Positions 1 through 10,683 of a DNA stretch of 64,000 nt are shown here, one piece after another. The notes under the pieces are model-generated. The model was not told the origin of the DNA, made no database searches, and saw nothing but the letters and a program-made list of their open reading frames with translations. The DNA is taken from assembly GCF_002897375.1 (NCBI RefSeq), contig NZ_BFAG01000012.1:101844-165843 (forward strand). Direction: 5' to 3'. This DNA comes from Deinococcus aerius. Its GTDB lineage: Bacteria > Deinococcota > Deinococci > Deinococcales > Deinococcaceae. Position 1 is the first letter of the stretch. The number at the start of each line of letters is the position of its first letter. The position numbers were made by a program, and so were the translations under genes.

Positions 1-266
1 TTACCTCATTTCGGGAGACGGGGGCACCTCTCGTCCTCGCGGAGTACGGCGACCCGGGGGAGGCGGTTCGCGCCCCGCCCCACCTCTTCCGCGCCGACCT
101 GCTCCCGGCCCTGCGCGGGCTGCCCGACGCCGACCACGGCCCGCGTGCCCTGCTGCGGGCGTACGCGGGTCAGGCCCTCACCCTGCGTTTTCCCGCCGAC
201 CTCCTCGCCGATGTGGACACGCCGGAGGAGTTGAGGCGGCTGGAGGAGGGGATGTGTGGGTCTTGA
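1..266 (+). CDS. MobA-like NTP transferase, 3' end only
   Basis: The window opens inside this gene; the reading frame starts at base 3 and ends at the TGA at 264-266, leaving 87 residues. The C-terminal stretch ADLLADVDTPEEL matches the typical end of MobA/MocA/CoxI-like nucleotidyltransferases, where a xDVDTPxDL motif follows the nucleotide-binding sheet, and HLFRADLLPAL resembles the preceding helix of that fold. Such enzymes transfer a nucleotide to the molybdopterin cofactor or to related substrates in the cytoplasm. The catalytic N-terminus lies outside the window, so the substrate cannot be told. The gene converges with the CHAD gene, only four bases away. Confidence 0.6.
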   Translation, partial: TSFRETGAPLVLAEYGDPGEAVRAPPHLFRADLLPALRGLPDADHGPRALLRAYAGQALTLRFPADLLADVDTPEELRRLEEGMCGS

Positions 267-270
267 GGGC

Positions 271-1043
<773 letters not shown>

Positions 1044-1047
<4 letters not shown>

Positions 1048-1877
1048 CGCATGGACCTCCCGGTCAGGGCCACGGTGCTGGTGGGGAGCGGTTCGCCGAA
1101 CGCCGCGTAGCGCCGCGCCGCGCCCGGATCGCCCCGGCCCTCCAGCACGGTGACCTCGGGCCGCCCGGTCACGTTCACGCTCAGCAGCGCGAGGCGGCCC
1201 GTCTCGTACGCCCCCAGGTCGAGGTACACCTGCCGCCCCAGCCGCACCGGGACGCGGACGGGGGTGTGCCCGTGGACGCTGTACGTGACCCCCTCGGGCA
1301 GCGGGAAGGGGCCGTCGAAGGGCCGCAGCCACAGCGCCGCCGACTCGGGACTCGGGTACTGGGGATGCTTCACGGGCGGGCTGGCGTGGGCGACGAGGAC
1401 GCTGGGTTCCCCCGGCGGGGTGCGGTGGATCTCCCCGTCCGCCGTCACGTACACCACCCGCACGAGCGCGTCGAGGTACTCGGCCAGCCCCTGCGGAAAG
1501 CGCTCCAGCGTCAGGCCGCCCTGCGCGGCCAGCTCGCGGCGCACGCTCTCGCCGCCGTTGCCCATCCACCACCCGAAGCCCTCCATCGCGCGGCGGTAGT
1601 CGGCCAGGTCGCGCGAGGTGCTGTACTGCCGGAACCACTGCAGCCCCTCCTGCGCCATGCGTTCGTGGTTGCCCATGAGCAGGGTCGCCCGGCCCTGGCG
1701 GTGCAGGTCGAGCAGCAACTCGGCGCAGTCCAGGCTCCGCGGCCCCCGGTCGAGGGCGTCCCCCAGGCTCAGGAGGTGGGCGTCCGGGCCGTACGTTTCA
1801 CTGATATAGGCGACCGCCTCCGCCAGCAGGTCCGAACGCCCGTGCAGGTCGGGAAGGATGACGACGGGCCGCGTCAC
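1044..1877 (-). CDS. Metallophosphoesterase of the Ser/Thr phosphatase type
   Basis: 277 residues, GTG start that overlaps the DUF3006 stop (GTGA). The metal-binding motifs of PPP-type phosphatases are clear: DLHGR near residue 10, LGDALDRGP near 40, MGNHE near 68, and late histidines in VLVAHASPP and VHGHTPV. Bacterial relatives include PrpA/ApaH-like protein phosphatases and dinucleoside tetraphosphatases; the substrate cannot be chosen from sequence. It is the middle gene of an operon whose last gene is a polyP-binding CHAD protein, so a phosphate-related substrate is plausible (inference). No signal peptide, hence cytoplasmic. Confidence 0.82.
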
Positions 1878-2137
1878 GGGCGCGCGTCCCCCGGCTCGTC
1901 CGCGAAGTCGAGCAGCGTCTGCTTGCTCCGCTCGCGCAGCAACCGGGCACCGTCGGGGTCAGGAGTAAAGGTCACGCCCCCGCTCGAGACCGTCACCCGG
2001 TACGCCGCGCCGTCCCGCACGTCCGGCAGCCACTCGGCGGGAAGCTGATACGTGCGCCCGCGCGCGTCCTCCACGTCCGCGAGGCCCGCGTCCTCGTCGA
2101 GCACGTCCACCACCAGCAGGTCTCCCGCCCACGTCAT
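1874..2137 (-). CDS. DUF3006-like small protein
   Basis: 87 residues. The order (acidic residues, Ax[15 protein letters not shown], then DGAAYRV and a charged tail ending in RSKQTLLD) resembles DUF3006 proteins, small beta-rich proteins of unknown role. First gene of the operon. A leaderless promoter is visible on the minus strand: TAGACT (complement of 2144-2149) followed by a six-base spacer and the ATG at 2135-2137. The neighbouring phosphoesterase at 2217 is divergent with its own TACCGT box, so the 79-bp gap holds two back-to-back promoters. Confidence 0.5.
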   Translation of the reverse strand: MTWAGDLLVVDVLDEDAGLADVEDARGRTYQLPAEWLPDVRDGAAYRVTVSSGGVTFTPDPDGARLLRERSKQTLLDFADEPGDARP

Positions 2138-2216
2138 GGGGGCAGTCTACGCTGCCCGGGGGGGCTGCACCTTTTGGGGGACGGCCCCTCTCACGCGCGG
2201 CGGGTACCGTGCGGGC

Positions 2217-3104
2217 ATGGACGCCTCGCCCCCCTCCCCCCCGAATCCCCTCCGTCGCCGGGTGCTGCGCGGCCTGCTGGGCGGCGGTTTGGCCGTGGGT
2301 GCGCTGGGCGGCGCGGGGCTGGCGCAGGCGGCCCGTTTCGGCGTGGTGCGGGAGCGGGTGACCTTGCCGGGGCTGCGCGCCCCGCTGCGGGTCGCCTTCC
2401 TGACCGACCTGCACTATGGCCTGTACGTCTTCGCGCCCCAGGTGCGCGCCTGGGTGGACGCGGCGAACGCCGAGCGCCCCGACCTGATCCTGCTCGGCGG
2501 CGACATGCTCGACATCCGCTCGGACGCCGACCCCGCGCCGCTGCTCGCCGAACTCGCCCGGCTGCGGGCGCCGCTGGGCGTGTTCGGGGTCTGGGGCAAC
2601 CACGACTACGACTCCTTCGGGCGGGGCGACACCCGGCGGGGAGGCCGCGCCCGCCCCGACTGGGCGCGGCGTCGCGCGGGCCTGACGGACGCCTTTGCCC
2701 GTGCGGGCGTACCCATCCTGCTCAACGCCGGGCGGGCTGTCCGGGACGACCTGTGGGTGGGCGGCGTGGACGACCTCTGGCAGGACGAGACCGACCCGGC
2801 GGCGGCCCTCGCCGGGGCGGGGGAGCGGGCCACCCTGCTCCTGAGCCATAACCCCGACCTTCTCCCCGACCTGCCGGGTCCGGTGGGGCTGGTCCTGTGC
2901 GGCCACACGCACGGTGGTCAGGTCCGCTTCCCCTTTGTCGGCGCCCCAGTCGTCCCCAGCCGCTACGGCCAGCGGTACGCGATGGGCTGGGTGCGCGGGG
3001 CCTACGGCACGCCCGCCTACGTCAGCCGGGGCCTGGGCACGAGCGGCGTCCCCTTCCGCAACCTCTGCGAGCCGGAACTGACGCTGCTCACGCTGGAGGG
3101 GTGA
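2217..3104 (+). CDS. Exported metallophosphoesterase (YkuE/YaeI type), Tat signal
   Basis: 295 residues. The N-terminus has RRRVLRG followed by a glycine/alanine-rich hydrophobic segment ending near LAQAA, a likely twin-arginine signal. The calcineurin-like motifs follow in order: [29 protein letters not shown] and LCGHTHGGQ. This pattern fits the YkuE/YaeI group, which acts on envelope-side phosphoesters; the exact substrate is unknown. The ATG lies six bases after TACCGT (2205-2210), a leaderless start; an earlier in-frame start would run into the divergent promoter. No co-transcribed neighbour is evident, since the next gene has its own -10 box. Confidence 0.8.
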   Translation: MDASPPSPPNPLRRRVLRGLLGGGLAVGALGGAGLAQAARFGVVRERVTLPGLRAPLRVAFLTDLHYGLYVFAPQVRAWVDAANAERPDLILLGGDMLDIRSDADPAPLLAELARLRAPLGVFGVWGNHDYDSFGRGDTRRGGRARPDWARRRAGLTDAFARAGVPILLNAGRAVRDDLWVGGVDDLWQDETDPAAALAGAGERATLLLSHNPDLLPDLPGPVGLVLCGHTHGGQVRFPFVGAPVVPSRYGQRYAMGWVRGAYGTPAYVSRGLGTSGVPFRNLCEPELTLLTLEG

Positions 3105-3111
3105 GGGAGGT

Positions 3112-3144
3112 TACCCTGTAGGCGTGATTCGCCTTGGCCCTTGA
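3112..3144 (+). promoter_or_regulatory. Leaderless promoter and 6-codon upstream ORF before the restriction gene
   Basis: TACCCT at 3112-3117 is followed after six bases by GTG at 3124, the spacing seen at most genes here. That GTG opens a frame of only six codons (V-I-R-L-G-P) ending in TGA at 3142-3144. The restriction endonuclease frame overlaps it: TTG candidates lie at 3134 and at 3146, one base past the TGA. Either the mini-ORF couples translation, or an indel has moved the original start out of frame. Confidence 0.4.
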
Positions 3145-3724
3145 GTTGATCCCCGACCATCTCCGCCGGAAGTACGAGGTGCATGAGTGGCGGCACGCCT
3201 GCGCCATCCTGGCGGCTGACTTCCCCGAGGAGTGGAGCGACCTGCTGGTCCTACTGGACGACTTCCGGCTGTGCGAGTCCTGGATTGCCTCGGGTGGGGG
3301 GAACAAAAGTCGGGTCGCGGACGCCATCGACCGCTTTCTCGCGGGGCGCGGCTGGCGGGAGAAGAAGTTCGATACGGCGGTGACGGTGGACGGGGTGCGC
3401 AAGGACAGCCCCACCCACAAGGTGGACTGCTTCAAGAACCGCGTGGCCCTGGAAGTCGAGTGGAACAACAAAGACCCCTTCTTCGACCGCGACTTGAACA
3501 ACTTTCGGCTCCTGTTCGATCTGCGCGCGGTCAGCGTCGGGGTGATCATCACCCGCTGCGACCACCTGCAGGACATCTTCAACCGTCTGGGGCGGGGGAG
3601 CAGCTACGGCATGAGCACCACCCACATGAGCAAACTGCTTCCCCGCATCGAGGGCGGCAGTGGGGCAGGCTGCCCCATCCTCGTGGTCGGGATCAGCGAG
3701 CGCGCCTACGCGGAGGACTGCTGA
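3134..3724 (+). CDS. Type II restriction endonuclease, BglII/BstYI-like
   Basis: 196 residues from TTG at 3134; TTG at 3146 is an alternative. The central segment KVDCFKNRVALEVEWNNKD, followed by PFFDRDLNNFRLLFDL, matches the catalytic core of the BglII/BstYI family, with acidic metal ligands in VALEVEWN and a lysine/aspartate after it. Members cut AGATCT or RGATCY. The stop codon overlaps the ATG of the adjacent methyltransferase (TGATG at 3722-3726), a standard coupled R-M pair. The recognition site is not determined; A/RGATCT/Y is inference from the family. Start choice is uncertain because the nearest promoter points to an out-of-frame GTG. Confidence 0.72.
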   Translation: MALELIPDHLRRKYEVHEWRHACAILAADFPEEWSDLLVLLDDFRLCESWIASGGGNKSRVADAIDRFLAGRGWREKKFDTAVTVDGVRKDSPTHKVDCFKNRVALEVEWNNKDPFFDRDLNNFRLLFDLRAVSVGVIITRCDHLQDIFNRLGRGSSYGMSTTHMSKLLPRIEGGSGAGCPILVVGISERAYAEDC

Positions 3725-4401
3725 TGTCGGCCGCCGACGATTTCCGCCGGGACATTCAGGGGAAGTACGCGACCATCCTGGCCGATCCCCCCTGGCAGTT
3801 CATCAACCGCACCGGAAAGGTTGCGCCCGAACACCGACGATTGAGCCGTTATCCCACCCTCGACCTGGAGGCCATCAAAGCTATCCCGGTCGCTGGGGCC
3901 GCCGCCCCCACCGCCCACCTCTACCTCTGGGTGCCGAACGCCCTGCTGCCCGAGGGGCTGGAGGTGATGAGTGCCTGGGGCTTCACTTACAAGACCAACC
4001 TGATCTGGCACAAGGTCCGCAAGGATGGCGAACCGGATGGGCGCGGCGTCGGCTTCTATTTCCGCAACACCACCGAGATCATTCTCTTCGGGGTACGGGG
4101 CAAGGATGCCCGCACGCTGGCCCCGGGCCGCCGCCAGGTCAACATCCTGAAGACGCAGAAGCGCGAACATTCCCGCAAGCCCGATGAGCAGTACCGGCTC
4201 ATCGAGGCGTGCAGCCCAGGCCCTTACCTCGAGCTGTTCGCCCGGGGCACCCGGCCCGGCTGGACCGTCTGGGGCAACCAGGCCGACGAGACTTACTCGC
4301 CCACCTGGGATACCTACAGCAACCACTCCCGTGCCCACAGCCCGGCGTCAGAACAGCAGCCGCTCTTCCCGGCCTCGCTGCTGGAGCGGGCCGAGGACTG
4401 A
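3724..4401 (+). CDS. MT-A70 family adenine methyltransferase (R-M partner)
   Basis: 225 residues. The catalytic DPPW motif appears at ATILADPPWQF near residue 20 and the C-terminal SAM-binding part at PYLELFARGTRPGWTVWGNQ. MT-A70 enzymes make N6-methyladenine; as the partner of the overlapping BglII/BstYI-like nuclease it should protect the same DNA site (inference). ATG at 3724 overlaps the nuclease stop by one base. The C-terminus after WGNQADE is a short low-complexity tail ending LLERAED. The pair stands alone between housekeeping genes, with no specificity subunit, controller protein or mobility gene beside it. Confidence 0.8.
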   Translation: MSAADDFRRDIQGKYATILADPPWQFINRTGKVAPEHRRLSRYPTLDLEAIKAIPVAGAAAPTAHLYLWVPNALLPEGLEVMSAWGFTYKTNLIWHKVRKDGEPDGRGVGFYFRNTTEIILFGVRGKDARTLAPGRRQVNILKTQKREHSRKPDEQYRLIEACSPGPYLELFARGTRPGWTVWGNQADETYSPTWDTYSNHSRAHSPASEQQPLFPASLLERAED

Positions 4402-4475
4402 ACGCCCGGCACTCGGGGACGGGGCGAACGCCATCCGCAGAGTCGGGCTCTCTACCGGCGGGCCATCCGCCCCGG

Positions 4476-5582
4476 TCAGGCCGCCCCGTCCTCCTCCAGC
4501 AGGCGCAGCAGCGCCGATACCACCGCCGGGTCGAAGTGGGTGCCGCTGCCCCGCGTGAGCTCGGCGGCGGCCTCGGCGTGGGTCCAGGCGCGCTTGTAGG
4601 GCCGCTCACTCGTCAGGGCGTCGTACACGTCGCAGGCGGCGAAGATGCGGGCGTGCAGGGGAATCGCCTCGCCTGCCAGGCCGTGGGGGTAGCCCCCGCC
4701 GTTCCAGTGTTCGTGGTGCCCCATCACCACGTCCAGCGCGGCGCGCGGCAGGAAGGAGAGCTGCCCCGCCAGCCGCCCGCCCTCGGCGACGTGTTCCTGC
4801 ATCCGGGCGCGGGCGGGGGCGTCCAGGGCGCCGGGGTGGTGCAGGATCGCGTCGGGAATGCCGACCTTGCCGATGTCGTGCAGGTACGCGCCCCAGCGCA
4901 GGTCGCGCAGTTCGGCGTCACTCAGCCCCAGGGCCTGCCCGAGGCGCAGCGCGAGCGCCGTCACCCGGTCGGTGTGGCCCTGGGTCTCCGCGTCCCGGGC
5001 CTCCAGCATCAGGCCCAGGGCGCGCAGGGCGCTCTCGTGGGCGGCCCGCTCGCGCTCCTCGGCGTCCAGCCGCGCGGCGAGCAGCGTCAGCAGGCCGGTG
5101 ACCGTGCTGATCAGCCGCCGCTCCTCCGGCGACCAGGGGTGGGGCGCGAACACGTGCGAGAGCAGCGCCCCCACCAGCCGTCCCCCCGCGTCCCGGACGG
5201 GCGCGGCGGTCAGCGCCATCACGCCCAGGTCGGGAAACCCCGCCGCGTCGGGCGCCGCGCGCGTGTCCTCGAAGTACAGCACGTGGTCGGCTGACCGCAG
5301 CGCGCCCATCAGCGGCAACTCGGGGGGCAGGCCGTGGGCGAGCAGCGCCTCCATCATCGGCCCCTGCGGCATGTCCCCGCTCGCCGCCCGCGCGTGGTAG
5401 GTCAGCGTGGTGTCCCGGAGCTGGAAGTATCCCGCCCCCACCGCTGCCGTCCGGCTCACCAGCGCGTCCAGCACCGGCTGCATGGCGCCGCCCAGGTCGC
5501 TCGCCGTCAGGCCCAGCCGGGTGAGGTGCAGCGACAGGTCATGGGCGGTCGGGGACGCCTCTTGGACGCGGAGGGCAGACAT
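4476..5582 (-). CDS. GAF-like plus HD-GYP domain protein
   Basis: 368 residues. Residues about 20-170 look like a GAF-type sensor; a short linker helix leads into an HD-GYP domain. Visible motifs are HTDRV near 205, YLHDIGKVGIP near 232 and VMGHHEHWNGGGYPHGL near 288-304, including the GYP triplet. HD-GYP proteins hydrolyse cyclic di-GMP or related dinucleotides, so this is probably a cytoplasmic signal-responsive phosphodiesterase; no transmembrane segment is seen. The ATG follows TAGACT (complement of 5590-5595) by seven bases, a leaderless start. It is transcribed alone, toward the methyltransferase gene. Confidence 0.85.
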   Translation of the reverse strand: MSALRVQEASPTAHDLSLHLTRLGLTASDLGGAMQPVLDALVSRTAAVGAGYFQLRDTTLTYHARAASGDMPQGPMMEALLAHGLPPELPLMGALRSADHVLYFEDTRAAPDAAGFPDLGVMALTAAPVRDAGGRLVGALLSHVFAPHPWSPEERRLISTVTGLLTLLAARLDAEERERAAHESALRALGLMLEARDAETQGHTDRVTALALRLGQALGLSDAELRDLRWGAYLHDIGKVGIPDAILHHPGALDAPARARMQEHVAEGGRLAGQLSFLPRAALDVVMGHHEHWNGGGYPHGLAGEAIPLHARIFAACDVYDALTSERPYKRAWTHAEAAAELTRGSGTHFDPAVVSALLRLLEEDGAA

Positions 5583-5627
5583 GCCCCGCAGTCTAGAGGG
5601 GGAAATCTCACAGGAAACTGGCGTGAC

Positions 5628-5651
5628 AAAGGCCCTCCGGCGGGGGAGGGC
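5628..5651 (-). terminator. Intrinsic terminator of glyA
   Basis: On the minus strand a seven-base stem GCCCTCC/GGAGGGC (5645-5651 with 5632-5638) with a GC-rich loop is followed by CTTTGT. It lies 17 bases past the glyA stop. Confidence 0.6.
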
Positions 5652-5667
5652 TAGGCACGAGGGGCAC

Positions 5668-6909
<1,242 letters not shown>

Positions 6910-7002
6910 GCCCCCACGGTAACACCCCCACCCGGCGGGAAACAGGGCCGCCGTCCGCGAATCTGGACGGGCGGTCCCGGGTCGTCTAGGCCGTCTGCGG
7001 GG

Positions 7003-9009
7003 CTACTTCCCGTCCTGCAAGGTGTACGACCGGCCTCCGATACGGACGAGGCCGGTGCTCGGCTTGCCGCCCTCGGAGTCGGGCAGGAAGGCGAAGGAGC
7101 GCACCACATGGCCGTCGGCGTACTGGAGTTCCAGCGTGTTGCCCACGAAGCGGTAGGTGCCGCTGCTGCTGCGGCTGCTCGTGGCGGTCACGCCGCCCGT
7201 CACGCTGCCGGACGAGGTGCCCGTGTCGGTGAAGGTCGAACTGGCGCCGCCCGAGGCTTCGCGGGAGAAGCGGCCATCCGGGGTGAAGCGCAGGAAGGCT
7301 TCCGAGTAGCTGCTGCTCAGCCCACCCACCGCGACCGAGGCGGAGAAGCTGCGGTACGTGCCGTTCAGCTTCAGCCCCGAGACGGGCCGGATGGCGAGCA
7401 GGGTCGTGCCGCCTAAGTCGTAACTGCCGTCCGGCTTCTTTCTCAGCGGCTCGGGCTTGCCGTTTCCGATCCTGAGCTGCCCATTGCGGAAGGAATACAC
7501 CTCGCACACCGGCAGGCCGTTGGGGTGGGTGCGGGAGCAGTCGGCGTCCTCCAGCCCCTCGTCGGGTTCGTCGGTGTAGACGTAGCCGTTCTTGTCGAAG
7601 ATGTAGAAGCTCCAGCACAGCCCGCCGCAGTACCCGCCCACGTCCGCCTGCCAGCTCGCGTAGGCCCCCGAGAGCCCGCCGGAGCCCTTGGGTGGGGCCG
7701 GGGCCTTCGTCTTTCCGTAGCGGGGAATCGGCGTGGGTTTCACGGTCACGCTGCACTCGGCGGTGCGGGACACGTACAGGGTGCGCCTGCCGTTCTCCTC
7801 CCCGTAATAGCCGGACTTCTCCGCCCAGGGACCGCTGACGAAGTCCACGTCGCCGTTGTCGTCGTCCTGGTCGCTCAGGAGGTCCAGGCGGTACTGCCCC
7901 TCCGCGCCGTTCACCCGGTAGCGGTTGCCGGGCAGGAGTTCCAGCGGCGGCGCGGCCTTCCCGTTCGCGTTGATCTGCACGCAGGCGTAGCGACCGGGTT
8001 TGGGCGTCCGCAGGCCGAAGGTCAGCCGGGCGTAGTCCTCGCGCGGCCCGCGCTGGTAGCACTCGAAGTCGATCTGCTTGTCCTCCGGGCCGACGTTCTG
8101 GAGGTTGATGCTCTGGCCGTAGTCGTCGAAGCCCAGGTAGGCGTCGTCCGTCCCGGCGAGTGGCCCGGAGGTCCAGCGCACCTTGTTCAGCGTCCCCTTC
8201 ACGGTCGTGTAGGCCCCCGAGCCGAAGACCTTCGTGCCGTCGCCGACCCGGTACTGCCGCCCCTCCAGGATTTGCAGGCGCAGCGGGGGTTTGGCGTAAT
8301 CGCTGCCCCGCAGCTCGGCGTAGCAGCGGAACTCGTCGGGAATGGGCTCCACTTCGGGGTCACGCCCGGAGGCGACGAACTTGGGAGTGCTGATCGCGGT
8401 GACGCTCGGCCAGGTGCCACCCGTGGGTGGGGTGGGGGTCGCGGGCCGGGTCGTCCCCTGCGCTGGGGGCGTCGGCGCCTTGGCCTGGGTCCCGGAAGGG
8501 CTTGCCGGGTCCACCGAGTTCAGAAACGCTTCCAGCCCCGGCTGGTACTTCTCCAGCAGCGCCAGGCTGGATGTGGTGTAGTGCGCCGCGAACACCTGAT
8601 TCCCGTGGAGCACGGCCAGGAAATACCGGAAGCGCGGCTGTCCGTTCACGGTGCCGATGACGACCTGGGTGAGTGCCCGGTCGCCCTCGTCCGTCTTCTC
8701 CGGCTGCACGGGGCTCGTGCGCTGCCCGGCGAGGTCGCGTGAGTTGTTTGTCACGTGCGTGGCGAACCAGGCGGCGAAGTCGGCGGGGGCCTTCGCGGGC
8801 GGCAGGAACCGCACCGTCACCACGTCGCCCGCCGCCAGGCCCGAGGGGCTCAGGACGAGCGCGCCCGCCTCTGTGCGGGAGGTCCACCCGGCGGGGACCT
8901 GGTACTTCAGCCCGCCGAACTGCCCGGAGCCCTGGGCCGCGGCGGTCGTCAGCGGGAGGGCGAGCAGGGCGGCGACGAGAATCTTCAAGGGGGCGCGGAC
9001 ATGAGCCAC
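7003..9009 (-). CDS. Large secreted protein of unknown function
   Basis: 668 residues from GTG at 9007-9009, chosen because GGAGGT lies five bases upstream; the same frame stays open for 1.3 kb further, but that part is antisense to the antiporter gene. The N-terminus (KILVAALLALPLTTAAAQ) is a signal peptide. Residues about 25-165 resemble a PsbP/YbjN-like lipocalin-type module (YQVPAGW, then FRYFLAVLHGNQVFAAHYTT). A Pro/Thr-rich linker near 170-205 is followed by repeated beta-rich segments with cysteines (FRCYAELRG, YACVQINANG, CSVTV) and a Ser/Gly-rich C-terminal domain with RFTPDGRFSR and YRFVGNTLELQYADG. Location is the envelope or outside; no enzyme motif is recognised. Confidence 0.75.
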   Translation of the reverse strand: MAHVRAPLKILVAALLALPLTTAAAQGSGQFGGLKYQVPAGWTSRTEAGALVLSPSGLAAGDVVTVRFLPPAKAPADFAAWFATHVTNNSRDLAGQRTSPVQPEKTDEGDRALTQVVIGTVNGQPRFRYFLAVLHGNQVFAAHYTTSSLALLEKYQPGLEAFLNSVDPASPSGTQAKAPTPPAQGTTRPATPTPPTGGTWPSVTAISTPKFVASGRDPEVEPIPDEFRCYAELRGSDYAKPPLRLQILEGRQYRVGDGTKVFGSGAYTTVKGTLNKVRWTSGPLAGTDDAYLGFDDYGQSINLQNVGPEDKQIDFECYQRGPREDYARLTFGLRTPKPGRYACVQINANGKAAPPLELLPGNRYRVNGAEGQYRLDLLSDQDDDNGDVDFVSGPWAEKSGYYGEENGRRTLYVSRTAECSVTVKPTPIPRYGKTKAPAPPKGSGGLSGAYASWQADVGGYCGGLCWSFYIFDKNGYVYTDEPDEGLEDADCSRTHPNGLPVCEVYSFRNGQLRIGNGKPEPLRKKPDGSYDLGGTTLLAIRPVSGLKLNGTYRSFSASVAVGGLSSSYSEAFLRFTPDGRFSREASGGASSTFTDTGTSSGSVTGGVTATSSRSSSGTYRFVGNTLELQYADGHVVRSFAFLPDSEGGKPSTGLVRIGGRSYTLQDGK

Positions 9010-9095
9010 AGGGAACCTCCGGGGGACCTTCGTTCGGATCGGGACAGAATCGCCGCCCAGCCTACCGGACCCGGCGCCCGCCTCCCACCCCCTGT

Positions 9096-10559
9096 TCAGC
9101 CCGCCGTGCCCAGGCGGCGCCGCACCTCGGTCAGCTCCTCGCCGCCCGCGAGCACAAGCACGCTGTCCCCCGCCGCGAGCTCGGTCGCCCCCTTGGGGAT
9201 CAGGAACTCCCCGGCGCGGTGAATCAGGATCACCAGCGCCTCGGGCGGCAGGTGCAGGTCCACGATGCGGGCGCCGTCGGCGTCGCTGCCGGGCCGCACC
9301 TCGACCTCCACCATCTCGTTCTTGTTGTGACCGGTCGGCGTGTAGGTGATCGGGTAGGCGGCCCGCGGCGGCAGTGTCTCGCGCACCCTCAGCCAGCGGG
9401 CGACCAGGGTGAGGGTCGTGCCCTGGAGCAGCACGCTCGTCAGCACGATGAAGAAGACCACGTTGAAGAGCGTCTGCGCCTGCGGCACCCCGGCGAGGGG
9501 CGGGAAGGTGGCGAGGACGATGGGCACGGCGCCCCGCAGCCCCACCCACGCGACCATCGTTTTCTCGTTCAGCGGCATCCGCGCCCGCGCCAGGCTGAGA
9601 TACACGCTGACGGGCCGCGCCACGAAGACGAGGACCAGGGCGCACGCCAGCGCCAGGCCAGCGGTCGGCAACAACTCGCGCGGGTTGACGAGCAGCCCCA
9701 GGGTGAGGAACATCCCCACCTGCATCAGCCAGGCCAGCCCGTCGTGGAAGGAGATCAGGCTGCGCTTGTGGATGAAGTCGGCGTTGCCCAGAATCACGCC
9801 CGCGATATAGACCGCGAGAAAGCCGCTCCCGCCCAGCACCGCCGTCCCGCTGAAGATCGTCAGCGCCAGCGCGAGGGTGAGGACCGAATACAGCCCCTCG
9901 AACTGGAGCTGCACCCGGTTGAGGACCCACAGCGCCACCCGCCCCAGCACGACCCCCAGCACCGCGCCGAGCACCATCTGCCGCAGGAAGAGGGGCACGA
10001 TGTCCAGGACGCCCGCACCCGGCGAGGCAATGAGCTCGATCAGCCCGACCGTGAGGAAGACCGCCATCGGGTCGTTCACCCCCGACTCGAACTCCAGCAG
10101 CGGGTCGATGTCGCCCTTCAGGCCCAGATTGCGCTCCTTGAGGACGGAGAAGACGGCGCTGGCGTCCGTGCTGCTCACGATGGCCCCCAGGAGCCACGCG
10201 GCCAGCCACGGAAAGCCGAAGGCGAAGTGGGCGAAGGTGGCCATCACCCCCGCCGTGAGGAGCACGCCCAGGGTCGCCAGGCTCAGGCCACGTTTCACCA
10301 CCGGCTGCACGAGCCGCCAGTTGGTATCCAGCCCGCCCTGAAAGAGGATGAAGCACAGGGCGAGCGTGCCCAGCGCCTGTGCCAGCCGGTAGTCGTAGAA
10401 CTGGATGCCCAGCCCGTCCGACCCCGCGAACATTCCCACGCCCAGGAACAGCAGCAGCCCCGGGATACCCAGCCGCCCGCCCAACCGGCTCACGACCAGG
10501 CTGGCGAGGAGCAGCACACCCGCCGCCAGCAGAAAGGCCTCCGCGTGAACCTCACCCAC
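9096..10559 (-). CDS. CPA1 K+(Na+)/H+ antiporter with TrkA-C domain (NhaP2/CvrA type)
   Basis: About 487 residues. Twelve to thirteen hydrophobic segments are followed near residue 405 by a cytoplasmic TrkA-C-like domain (MVEVEVRPGSDADG, ILIHRAGEFLIPKG, GDSVLVLAG). The CPA1 signature LLEFESGVNDPMAVFLT holds the ion-binding acidic residues, and SSTDASAVFSVL precedes it. The protein exchanges potassium or sodium for protons across the inner membrane. Start choice: an open TTG begins at 10586, but family members start just before the first helix, so I prefer GTG at 10557-10559 (VGEVHAEAFLLA). A perfect TATGAT box lies at the complement of 10586-10591. Confidence 0.85.
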   Translation of the reverse strand: MGEVHAEAFLLAAGVLLLASLVVSRLGGRLGIPGLLLFLGVGMFAGSDGLGIQFYDYRLAQALGTLALCFILFQGGLDTNWRLVQPVVKRGLSLATLGVLLTAGVMATFAHFAFGFPWLAAWLLGAIVSSTDASAVFSVLKERNLGLKGDIDPLLEFESGVNDPMAVFLTVGLIELIASPGAGVLDIVPLFLRQMVLGAVLGVVLGRVALWVLNRVQLQFEGLYSVLTLALALTIFSGTAVLGGSGFLAVYIAGVILGNADFIHKRSLISFHDGLAWLMQVGMFLTLGLLVNPRELLPTAGLALACALVLVFVARPVSVYLSLARARMPLNEKTMVAWVGLRGAVPIVLATFPPLAGVPQAQTLFNVVFFIVLTSVLLQGTTLTLVARWLRVRETLPPRAAYPITYTPTGHNKNEMVEVEVRPGSDADGARIVDLHLPPEALVILIHRAGEFLIPKGATELAAGDSVLVLAGGEELTEVRRRLGTAG

Positions 10560-10683
10560 CGCCCGACTCCGCGCTCCGCCACTCAATCATAGGGGCATGC
10601 TCGCACACGGCCCCACCGAGCCCAAGGCCAACAATAAGGACGTGGGGAGCCGCACAGGCCCGCCCGCGTCCTGAAGGTTCGGT

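Noticed and set aside
6910..7002. Glycine riboswitch before glyA
   Set aside because: The gap is too short, and a leaderless -10 box sits six bases from the ATG.
9010..10356. N-terminal extension of the 668-residue secreted protein to more than 1100 residues
   Set aside because: This part is antisense to the antiporter gene, lacks family character, and a good Shine-Dalgarno site plus signal peptide mark GTG 9009 as the start.
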